The position numbers and the translations under genes were made by a program. This document shows positions 1 to 8,245 of a DNA stretch of 23,728 nt, piece by piece; position 1 is the stretch's first letter, and each line of letters starts with the position of its first letter. The notes beneath the pieces were generated by a model, which was not told where the DNA came from, did not search any database, and worked only from the letters and a program-made list of their open reading frames with translations. Where the stretch lies: positions 1 to 23,728 of the forward strand of contig CALSCR010001235.1 in the NCBI GenBank assembly GCA_943704495.1, given 5' to 3'. The stretch is from Pigoraptor chileana. Lineage: Eukaryota > Opisthokonta > Filasterea.

Positions 1-66
<66 letters not shown>
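1..66. repeat. (AC)33 microsatellite at the left window edge
   Basis: An uninterrupted AC dinucleotide run fills the first 66 bases. Relative to the minus-strand gene that ends here it lies inside the intron after the exon ending at 108, where the sense strand reads GT repeats shortly after the 5' splice site. It says nothing about function by itself; it probably marks where assembly stopped. Confidence 0.97.
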
Positions 67-71
<5 letters not shown>

Positions 72-107
72 AACAGAGTGAGAAAGCGACCATGAGCCCA
101 GTCGCAC

Positions 108-3100
108 CTTGAAGGGCCGTCAGCCCAAGCTTATTTGCCACAAACTCGTCTGTCGCGCCGTCGGCATCCATGTCCGATTCCGCATTAGCTTCCGATGGGC
201 TCCCATTTTCCTCTTCATTCCCACTATCGTTGTCCCCGTCAGAGCCAAAGCCATTGCGGGCGCCGTCCTCTCCCTCCTTCGACGCTTCCACAGCATCGCT
301 ACTAGCGGTCCGTCGTGACAAAGCAGATGCTCGCGAGCTGCCATTTTGGGGTGTTACCAGTGGAGTAGAATTGCCGTTTGCGGTGGAAGGCGATCCATTA
401 GCGGCCGATTTGGCAAGCGCCGAGCTCACCATTATGCTATTTTGGCGCAGGATGGCATGCCCAATAGAGCGTTCACGCACGCCGAGCCCGCGGAGTTCAG
501 CCTCGTTGGCGTCGCCCCATTGAAGGGCCGTTTCGGTCTGTTGTATTGGAATCATAAACATAATGATAATGAGGTCACGCAAAACAAACAACAACATACA
601 ATCAATCGCATTAATAATACGTCATGCTTCAAAAACAAACAAAAACACACTCACTCTCCGCAACAAATCCCTCGCGTGGTCGGTGATGTGCCACAATGAC
701 GAATCTTCTGCGTCTCTCTGCAACAATAAAACGAGAAAAAAACACAAAAGTTGAGTGACATGTTGAACACACCAGACCTCCCTGTCAGGTTTTGAAACTC
801 AGAGCCCAATTACAACAGCACAAAAACAAAACAACTGCAAAATTCATTTCAACATCGGTGCAAGCTGATAGACGAGATGCAAATGCAAACGACACGCACA
901 CGGAGCGCAGCAGGATAAAAAACAGAAAACAAACCAAGCAATAACCAATAAAACACACACATCCACACACTCACCCTGAAAATGGGATTCGAGTTGGAGC
1001 TGTTCGTCAGACTCGACATGACCGACCGGCGGCAGTCGGGTGCATAACGCGTCCCGTCTCGCTTTCTTAGATTGCCCCACGTCTATTGAGCAGAGCCGTG
1101 AGTTGAAGAAAGGATACACAAACCAAATAAAAAGACAACGACAAGAAAAGAGAACACGAATCAGCATATGTCCGTGTCGTTTTACAAAATTGTTTGCATC
1201 TACAGCAAACACACCATGTATTGCAAACGTGAATTGTCTCATGGGCTGCGTCTGCAATGTGTGAATACGTTATTGTGTTTGTGCATTGGTTCGTCAGTTT
1301 ACCTTTCCAACATGTTCACAGACAGAGTCGACGTGGCCAATTCCGCCTTGCTCGCGAATGGACTCGATGATGAGTGCTATAGTGCACGAAACAAGAATAA
1401 AACGGGAGCCAGGGTTCAGGCCAGAATAATACAAGATTGGAAAATAATGCAACACATAAAAAAAAGACGAACATGCACGCGCAAGTAAGTGTGAAAGATG
1501 AGAGGAGCGGGACGCATTAACAAAACCCGCGCAAAAGTACGGCCGAAATGTACCTTGCAATTCAGTGATCTCCGTGAAGGGGCCGCGGGGAGCAGCCTCT
1601 GGCTCAGCCTCGCTCTCGTCATTTGTTCCAGTGCGCTGCGGGAGCAAAGGAGGGCATCAATAAAGTCAGCAGTGTCGAATGTGAGATAAATATAGGCAAA
1701 GCGGTTCGTCTGAAGAATAAAGTCCGCACGATTGACAATGTCTTCATGCCGAGTCCAACCCAACCTTCATGTACTATTGTACCACAGCTCACACAGATCC
1801 CTGTGGCGTACTCACCCCGAGTTTCTCCTCCGTTGTGCATAGAGACCAGCCTGACTCCAAGTACGGCGCAGGCTGTTAAACATTGTCAGCGAAAGTCAAG
1901 AAATAACAACATTGTCAACAACAAAGCAGGGCAGATGCGTGAGATTATTGAATACAGGGACGGAATAAGTGACCCGCAGTGTAGATGGAACGCTTGTGTG
2001 GAGTTGTGTCTATGCTCTTAAATCCATCGTTCCAATATGCTCTTGAATCCATCGTTCCAACATCGCACAATGATTGCGATAGTGAAATGCGAGCAAAAGG
2101 CCACTACCTTGAACAGCCGATACTCTTGTCCCTGACCCTTGAGTGTGTTTTCAACGACCGTCCTATTTAATTTGATGGGGATGCTCAGATCAGCACAAAA
2201 TAACAAAGTGAATGCAGCAGTGGTGATATAGAGCGGAGCACTAAAAGTGCGCGAAGTATTGAACACTCACCGGATCTTTGTATGATATGGAATTCCATCT
2301 TTTCGTCTCAAGTTTTGCCAGCGCTAATGATTGAGTAAATTTACGAAAAAATGCGCGCGTAATCAAATTTTAAGAGCCATCCAAACTTGTGTCAGAAATA
2401 AACCAACCAAAACCGCAGAAATCGACGAAAGCACTTAAAAAAATAAAAAATAAAAAAGTGTTGTCACGCCCGAGGCCCTGGCGCGTGCAGGAGGTCCCGC
2501 CAACCGAGACGTTGGAGTCAGCAGTACTCTAATTGTTGTGGTGACCCCAGTTGCCATCGCAGGCTGAGTACCGACCTTAGAGACATAGTCAATGATGTCA
2601 TCCACGGCGCACGAATGCCCGCTCTTCTGGATGGCTTCGGTTATGGCAACTGCGAATGGGTGATAAAACAAAGATGCATCGTTGTGTAATTGTGTCTGGA
2701 TCATTTTAAAGTGATCGCTCTCAGGCTAGACACGTCACGCGGCGACACAGTGAGAATGTTCCACACTGCTGTCCGTCGATCGCCACCGAATGCGGCGTGG
2801 CTAATTAGTTCTGATCAATGGATGACGCCACTCGGTAAAACTTAAATGCAACAATACAAAGTACATTCAGTTGATACGGACTTGAGCGGTAAAAAACACA
2901 TCGGCAGTACCTTGAATGTCCGTGAGCCTGGGAAAACCGGCAATTATATTCGCAAGTGGATGCTTCCCAAAGTCTGCCATAGCGACCGACGCGTCCTTGC
3001 GCTGTGTATCAGTGGCCAGTGCCCAGGGCAAGTTACCCATCAGTATATTTCTATTCGATGAACTTTGCAACAACAGAGTTTGCTTTGTTATTGGTGATCA

Positions 3101-3341
3101 GTGCAGCCGTGCAACTAACTCATGAAGACTCAAGTGTGCTGACTTGTTAATCATTAGCCTACTGTACCTTATCAGACTCCAGAAATGATCCTCGCAGGTG
3201 GCCCATATGTGCGTTTCCGTCGATTTCGGTACCCGTGAGAAACCACATGGACAGCGAAGTTGGGCCCCGATGTGCCGCTACCTGCTCGCGCGGGATGCTC
3301 CGCGTTGGCGGGTGCTTGCGCAATTTGCGTCTGTTAGTCAT
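108..3341 (-). CDS. Tandem winged-helix-like domain protein, 3' end outside window
   Basis: Unnamed gene, probably nuclear. Exons read on the minus strand: 3341-3168, 3001-2911, 2649-2576, 2323-2271, 2162-2108, 1872-1816, 1635-1554, 1376-1303, 1082-975, 537-108. All joins use GT-AG sites and keep phase, giving about 399 residues. The protein holds two 61-residue modules that align without a gap, joined by short acidic linkers. Each begins with an I..AI..SG/I..SI..QGG helix, then W.NLR..DG..Y, then a basic helix and a final F-K/R. I read this as a winged-helix (forkhead/linker-histone-like) fold, so DNA or chromatin binding is inferred from pattern only. The exon at 537-108 continues into a serine-rich and strongly acidic tail. 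It stops at a phase-1 donor after LTALQ, the same position where the other two modules start, so a third module probably lies off the left edge. The first exon (ATG at 3341) is the weakest part: an in-frame stop lies just upstream of it, but no strong acceptor or promoter confirms it. Confidence 0.62.
538..974 (-). other. Long intron (437 nt) of the winged-helix gene
   Basis: Donor GTGAGT at 974-969 and acceptor AACAG ending at 538. The interior is A/C-rich on the plus strand, hence T/G-rich in the sense direction. I see no exon or RNA gene in it. The next-longest intron of this gene is about 260 nt (2650-2910). Confidence 0.55.
975..1376 (-). repeat. Winged-helix-like module 2 (two exons)
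   Basis: Coded by exons 1376-1303 (74 nt) and 1082-975 (108 nt), with the same entry phase and the same phase-0 internal intron as module 1. The protein starts ALIIESIREQGGIG and carries WGNLRKRDGTRY followed by CRRSVMSSL. It is followed by the long exon 537-108, which begins TETALQWGDANEAEL and runs into a low-complexity acidic region. Confidence 0.62.
2011..2060. repeat. 25-bp tandem duplication inside an intron
   Basis: Two adjacent 25-bp copies (2011-2035 and 2036-2060) differ at one base. They lie in the intron between exons 2162-2108 and 1872-1816 of the winged-helix gene, so they do not alter the coding sequence. This looks like a recent local duplication. Confidence 0.85.
2108..2649 (-). 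repeat. Winged-helix-like module 1 (three exons)
   Basis: Coded by exons 2649-2576 (74 nt), 2323-2271 (53 nt) and 2162-2108 (55 nt). The entry intron is phase 1 and the next is phase 0. The protein starts VAITEAIQKSGHS and carries WQNLRRKDGIPY. Compared with module 2 an extra phase-2 intron splits the second exon; 53 plus 55 equals exactly the 108 nt of the unsplit exon in module 2. Roughly 19 of 61 residues are identical between modules by eye. Confidence 0.6.
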
Positions 3342-3583
3342 AATGGCGGCCACGACTGCGGGAATTGTTCACGAAGACGATCTGATTCGAAAGTCCGAAG
3401 ACGATCGCGCGCGCTCCTTTCTACATCAGTTGATTGTGTGAAAAAATAAACAATAACTTGAAGTCAGAATTGAGTCCAATAAACCGGTGTACTTGACAAG
3501 GGTTGTCATTGAGTGAGTGCGGGTATGATAGAAAGACCCCGCCGACACCGAAGGCGGCTGACAGTCACTGGCACCTCAAACAC
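3342..3583. other. Unassigned stretch between the two minus-strand gene models
   Basis: This stretch lies between the putative start of the winged-helix gene and the putative stop of the orphan gene. On the minus strand a T-rich tract ending in GATGTAG near 3437 looks like a good 3' splice site, but all three frames after it meet a stop before 3339. It may be a 5' UTR exon, or a hint that the two models belong to one gene through an exon join I could not resolve. No promoter motif is recognised. Confidence 0.35.
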
Positions 3584-5428
3584 TTAATTCGGCGGATGCA
3601 CGTCATGTAGTGCAAACTTTCGAGTCATGCGATTGGAGTGGATTCGAAGTTTCAATTGATTCAGAAAGTTCCTATATCGACCTCACAGTGGTTGTGGAGG
3701 AGGTATCAGGGTTGGAATGATCTCTGGAAGTTCCAACTCGATTATACTCACCAAGATGCCCACCACGTCGGGTTTGGCCAATGTTCGATGATTCCACGAC
3801 AACCGAGAATAGTGTCACGAAGTGCGACTTCCCTGATTAAGATCAGCAAGTAGACTTACACACACTATGCTCTATACTTTTTACAACTTCCGAGTACGAA
3901 CTTGTCCATCAAGTCGACATCCTTCCTTTCCTCGACGGCGGATGCGTACACGGAATGAGGCGACAACACCACCACCACTCACACGCCGAAGTGATGTGAG
4001 GGTGCCAATAAGGCGCGGACCGATCCACCATGCTGCCGCAGAGTCAATATCGGAGTGTGAGGTCCAGAATGTCTCTCGTCTCCTGCCGTGACTAATTTCT
4101 GAACATTTCCGGCGAAAAAAGTTCCCCGTTTTCACTTTGCTGACTAAGGAGAATTCAGCAATGCGGAGTTAATAAATGTAAGCGAGTAGTGGCAGGGGAC
4201 CAATTGTGTGCAATGTCACCCGCCGGGGTGCCCGTGGGTTTGCTCTTGTTTCAATGAAATGACTTGCACAACGAATTGTGGTGGTGGTGGTTCTTGCAAC
4301 AATGTAGTTTTTTTTGGTAATAATTGCAAATATATTAATAAAATTGCTTTTTTATTATTATTTTATTTATTTTCAAATTTTGGCAAAAACAAGAAAAAAT
4401 ATTTTATTACAATAATCAATCAATCCTTGCCAAGGAGGGGACTTACGCCTTGCATGTGAAATTTATTTATTTGGCCGGTGGCTTCCATCGGGTAATCGGG
4501 TAAAATTAGCATATTCGACCCCCTGAGTACTGGTGAATGCCAACAAACTGACCAATCCCGGCCAATGTTTAGGTGTGCCTGTGACGCACGTTGGATAAAT
4601 GAGAGACGCATGCAGAGTGAGGGTTTCGATCTCAGTGCTATATTTAACGCCTCGGTCACCCGCTCGTGCGTGATTATTCCTGCCAACAAAAAAAAATAGT
4701 TGGGTATGGCACAGTATGGGGCGATTTTCAACTGGGCTCCGATTGGTCCCCTTGCGTCTAATTGTCCCCGTCAAGCCACCCAATCACAGATCGAGGCGTC
4801 CGCCGTGACAATATGCGAGCCCCGCCCTTTGTGTGATGGGTCGACCGGCGGAGGAAAATGTCACCACTCGTGTTTGGCACTTTGCAATACTGACAGGGGG
4901 ACCTCAATACCCCTGGCAAACAGTCAAGAGTCTCATAATCTGTAACCTTGCTATCCAGGCGCTAATGACTGCTATAACTGATCATTGACCTTGCCAGTTG
5001 CCGGTCAGCTTTTTTCCACTGATCCGAGCCGTCCTAGCGGATGCAATATAATGCAGTCGCGGAGAATTCAATGAGTTGTCATTTCCGGCACCCGGCTTGC
5101 CGGCGCCGCTTGTGTCTTCGCGCTGAAATACTGACCTTCATCTACGGGATAGACTGAGATTGTTTTTCCGACCAGTCAGGCGTCGCCGTCAATCGGCAAG
5201 GCACTCCGGAGCCGCCCGCCCTCATCAGACTAGACTGGCTCCGGTGGTCGGCTATGAAAACTGCCGGATCAGCCGGCCCAAGCAGCAGCGCCGAGCCGGC
5301 GGCTCAAATCATCGGCTCGGCCTCACGTCAGTCAGCCGTTGCTCTTTCGGCCACGGGCCAAGGCCTAACCGTGCAACTGCCAGTTCGCGAACTGCCGCAA
5401 TTTTTTCATTCGGAGTGGCTTTTTTCAT
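3584..5428 (-). CDS. Tentative six-exon orphan gene (about 250 aa)
   Basis: Proposed exons on the minus strand: 5428-5327, 5122-4990, 4679-4447, 4098-3983, 3832-3752 and 3671-3584, ending in TAA. Every join uses GT-AG with matching phase; the best site is the acceptor at 4680, with a nine-T run before GGCAG. The predicted protein begins MKKATPNEKIAAVRELA and contains a Trp-rich stretch HWPNPTWWASLW near residue 220. I recognise no domain. Codon use looks less GC-biased than in the confident genes, and the first exon contains a palindrome, so the chain may be partly or wholly false. It could also be the upstream part of the winged-helix gene. The introns at 4680-4989 (310 nt) and 4099-4446 (348 nt) hold nothing I recognise apart from an AT-rich tract near 4300-4420. 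Confidence 0.32.
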
Positions 5429-5673
5429 TCGCGATTTGGCAGTTCGCAAACTGAAAATTTGGAGTTCATATCCATACAAATCCAGTTCGGCGCATCCAAC
5501 CCTGCGAACTGACGTGAACTGAAAAACCCAAATTTTGTGGGCGATCCACCCCGGATGTACTGATGGGCAGTATCCATAGTGACAATACATCATCATACAA
5601 CCGGGGAAAATGCTTCCATTAATAGTAGCTAGTGGGTTGCCATGTACTAATCGGGAAGGCGAATCCCGAACTG
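5381..5673. promoter_or_regulatory. Cluster of AGTTCG/CGAACT half-sites
   Basis: A perfect 14-bp palindrome CAGTTCGCGAACTG occurs at 5381-5394 and a one-mismatch copy CAGTTCGCAAACTG at 5440-5453. Further half-sites are CAGTTCG at 5483-5489, GCGAACTG at 5504-5511, GTGAACTG at 5514-5521 and CCGAACTG at 5666-5673. They lie about 0.6-0.9 kb upstream of the CCDC92-like gene and overlap the first exon of the tentative orphan gene. A binding site for a dimeric factor in a divergent promoter is one reading; a degenerate repeat element is another. Confidence 0.4.
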
Positions 5674-6299
5674 GAATGCACTGTCATCCAAATTGTGTGA
5701 ATCGGGAATGCAGAGATGCACGAAATCAGCAGGTTCACCGACTGCGTTTCAATATGATCGTTGTGTGATCAAGGTATTTTTTTGCATTCAAAAGCACAGT
5801 GTGAGATATGCAGACGTATCGGTTGATGTTGTCTCCTGTCTTTTCGTGTGCTTGGTGAGTCTTGTATGTGTCGGGCCGGGAGTCAACAGTCGCCCTCCGT
5901 CTCGCACTTCGGCAATCACTGTCATTGCCAATCGACAGTTCCCGCACAGAGAGGAGCTCCTATTCTGACAGTTGTAGTGCACACGCGCACACCACTGTGA
6001 GATGGCCGCTGTCTCAATTTGGCATTAGTTCTTTTTGGTCCTTGGGACGACTCTCCCGCGTTGCCACATCGAAGGGAACCGTTTTATTTTTGGTGTAAGT
6101 TGATCTCATAACACTGTATTCAGTCCGCTCGTTTTTGTAAGTGCATCATGGGCGTTTTCGGTACTACTACTACTACTACTACTTCTACTACTACTTCTAC
6201 ATGAAAATGGGTCATGATCAGTCGACACGTTGTTGCAATTGGCGTTTTACTGAATGCGAGAGTGGTTTGTATGTGCAGTCTTCCACCCGATCACGCAAA
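5429..6299. other. Upstream region of the CCDC92-like gene
   Basis: About 870 bases with no supported exon. It holds part of the AGTTCG cluster, a run of ordinary mixed sequence, a potential donor GTGTAAGT near 6093 that might belong to a 5' UTR intron, and the (TAC)n tract just before the start codon. I see no clear TATA box. Confidence 0.5.
6162..6200 (+). repeat. (TAC)n trinucleotide tract, partly TTC
   Basis: Thirteen triplets, mostly TAC with two TTC, end 100 bases before the chosen start of the CCDC92-like gene. They are in frame with it and would encode a Tyr/Phe run if translation began upstream. I treat the tract as 5' UTR because the family resemblance starts at the ATG at 6300. 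In-frame ATGs directly after the tract (6201) would add 33 residues. Confidence 0.85.
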
Positions 6300-7664
6300 A
6301 TGGACGCGGCGGACCAGCTCGCGTCTGCGCTGCAGAAGGTGCGCAATCTCGAGTCTGCCGTTTCTTTCATGCAAAAGGAGCACGGTGCGACTCTTGCCGG
6401 ATTACACGGCGAGCTTTCTCGGTTGCAGGAAAGGTGTGCCGATTTGACGTTTCAGGTGGCCATCAAGGAAGACATTATTCTCGCGGAGCACGGTGAGTGG
6501 TTGTACCAGGTCCATAGATGCATTGGTGGAAGCGGAGACAAGCTGTGCATACGCGACAGTTCAGGAGTGATTTTGAATATTGTTTTGTTGCACTCCTCCA
6601 TCTCAGACGGACGTGATGTCGTCATCCGGTTTGAAAAGGATCTATCGCTCTTACATGCACGCAACGATGTGCTCGAGAGGTCAGCGAAAGATAGCGACAC
6701 GAAGATTGATGAACTCGAAAAAGAACTTGCAGCACAACGACGGAGACACAAAGAGCAATTGCAACGGCGGGATGCGACCATCTCTCGTCTTGGCAACGAA
6801 CTGGAAGATCGTGCAAGGACAATTGCACGACTCACATCGCAAATTCACCGAGCCGGCTTGAAGGCTGGAAAAGATGTTGAGAATGCTGAATTCGGCGGGA
6901 CTGATTCCGTAAATCCGGTTATGTCATCACGCATTGAGCACGGGGGACATGGGCATAGACACCCAGGCTATCGCAGCTCTGTGGGAAGCTCGCTCGACTC
7001 ACAGCGGCGGACACGCGGTTCTTCAATCAACGCATTGTCGTCGCGCGACGACGGCGACGACTCATGGGGGAATGCGGCATCAGGGACAGGGCATGCGATG
7101 CTGCACGACGACGGAGAGGTGGATGCGGGGGCGTTTGCTCCTCGACCACCCGGCGAGCGACCAGCATCAGCCCGTAGCAGACCAACGTCGGCATCGTCTG
7201 TGCGTCGTGCGTCATTTGGGGCATCGCGTCCAACTTCTGCGGCGACGCGCATTGTACCTCCGCTTGCGGCCCCGGATGTAGCCCCCGAGACAAAGTACGG
7301 AGTGCTCCCACCCATCAATCCATCGTCCGTCTGGGCCACTCCCGCGGGCGGCGAATTGGAGTCTGTGGAGAGTGACGATAGTAATCCTCTGCCGCCCCCA
7401 ACACCTCCACCGGCGTCGAGTAGCAAGATGCGCCGGTTTGCGCGGGTACGCAGTGATGGACAGCCGCGTCTTGCGAGGGAAGTCACTGCGGCGGACGCAT
7501 TTGCTGACGATGTGAACGGACTGTCGGGTGCTTTTTCTGGCGTGTCTCTGACTTCATCCGGGAGAGCCCTCGACAATGACGAAGGGGCGGTTGTTAGGCT
7601 TGTTCGTGTGGATGGACGCACATCGGACGCAAAAAAGCCCCTGCCACAACAGCACCACGCGTGA
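6300..7664 (+). CDS. CCDC92: CCDC92-like coiled-coil protein (ciliary/centriolar family)
   Basis: Exons 6300-6492 and 6607-7664, 416 residues; the intron has donor GTGAGT and acceptor TCTCAG. Residues 1-60 match the CCDC92/CCDC74 N-terminal pattern: paired heptads ending FMQKEHGATLAGLHGELSRL, then ERCADLTFQV. A second coiled coil spans about residues 75-150, rich in charged heptads. The rest is predicted disorder: an RPTSASS-type basic/serine region near residues 230-290, a proline cluster PLPPPTPPP and an acidic stretch. Known family members sit at centrosomes and cilia; a structural or microtubule-linked role here is inferred. The intron is 114 nt, a multiple of three and free of stops, so retention would insert 38 residues in frame. 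It is convergent with SET1. Some other small coiled-coil protein remains possible, since the match rests on one short region. Confidence 0.7.
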   Translation: MDAADQLASALQKVRNLESAVSFMQKEHGATLAGLHGELSRLQERCADLTFQVAIKEDIILAEHGEWLYQVHRCIGGSGDKLCIRDSSGVILNIVLLHSSISDGRDVVIRFEKDLSLLHARNDVLERSAKDSDTKIDELEKELAAQRRRHKEQLQRRDATISRLGNELEDRARTIARLTSQIHRAGLKAGKDVENAEFGGTDSVNPVMSSRIEHGGHGHRHPGYRSSVGSSLDSQRRTRGSSINALSSRDDGDDSWGNAASGTGHAMLHDDGEVDAGAFAPRPPGERPASARSRPTSASSVRRASFGASRPTSAATRIVPPLAAPDVAPETKYGVLPPINPSSVWATPAGGELESVESDDSNPLPPPTPPPASSSKMRRFARVRSDGQPRLAREVTAADAFADDVNGLSGAFSGVSLTSSGRALDNDEGAVVRLVRVDGRTSDAKKPLPQQHHA

Positions 7665-8245
7665 GCGGCGGGTTGATGGGTGCTACGTTTTTTGTATAGG
7701 ATTTGGTTGTTGGAATGGAAGTGTCGATTATTTCACACTCTCCGTTTTTGTTTAATATCCCCCCCACCCCTCGCGCTTTTAAATTTTGCGTGCGTTCGGT
7801 TTTTGTTTTCGTGCGGCTTTTATTGCGAATGTGCGTTTATGTTTGTGTTTTTTTTGACAGCATGCGTATGGAACGCGTGCGATTTATATTTCTCGTGAGC
7901 GGATCAGCCTGATTACGCACACACGCGGCATGCACTCCATTTTGATCTCTTGAAACTACTTGTGTGTAATGTGTGTATGTCTGTGTATATCTGCGTGGAG
8001 AATGGAGCACCCTCTAATTGTGAAAGAGGCAAAGCGAGGCAAGAGGGGTCATAATCCTTACTCGAACTTCGAATTAAACTATGGCATTCGAGTGCCATTA
8101 CTTCACTTCCTGCATATAAAAATATATATATATTTTATAGTCTTCCCAACACAACACACGCCGGATGACGCTGATTGTGATCGTACTGTAATCAGGCGCG
8201 GAGAAAGGCCACACGCGCAACAGACAAAAGACGTCGATCACCGCT
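7665..8245. other. Convergent 3' region between CCDC92-like and SET1
   Basis: Some 580 bases without a supported gene. It should contain both 3' UTRs. The plus strand is T-rich just after the CCDC92-like stop. A (TA)n tract lies at about 8120-8137; on the minus strand it includes TATAAAATATA, a possible weak poly(A) signal for SET1. No canonical AATAAA was seen for either gene. Confidence 0.5.

Noticed and set aside
1-66. AC repeat as telomeric or centromeric sequence
   Set aside because: A plain dinucleotide run unlike G-rich telomere repeats, located inside an intron.
3235-3441. 68-residue plus-strand open frame followed by AATAAA
   Set aside because: Its end looks protein-like and AATAAA motifs lie at 3445 and 3478, but no upstream plus-strand exon could be found and it overlaps the minus-strand first exon. 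Kept only as a remote alternative.
4463-4783. Second open minus-strand frame across the third exon of the tentative orphan gene
   Set aside because: It stops before the GTAAGT donor, whereas the other frame passes through the donor in the phase needed by the next exon.
6141-6299. N-terminal extension of the CCDC92-like protein with a poly-Tyr run
   Set aside because: The extension depends on a trinucleotide tract and is not family-like; the conserved helix starts at the ATG at 6300.
6968-7621. 217-residue open frame on the minus strand
   Set aside because: Shadow of the low-complexity C-terminal half of the CCDC92-like gene.
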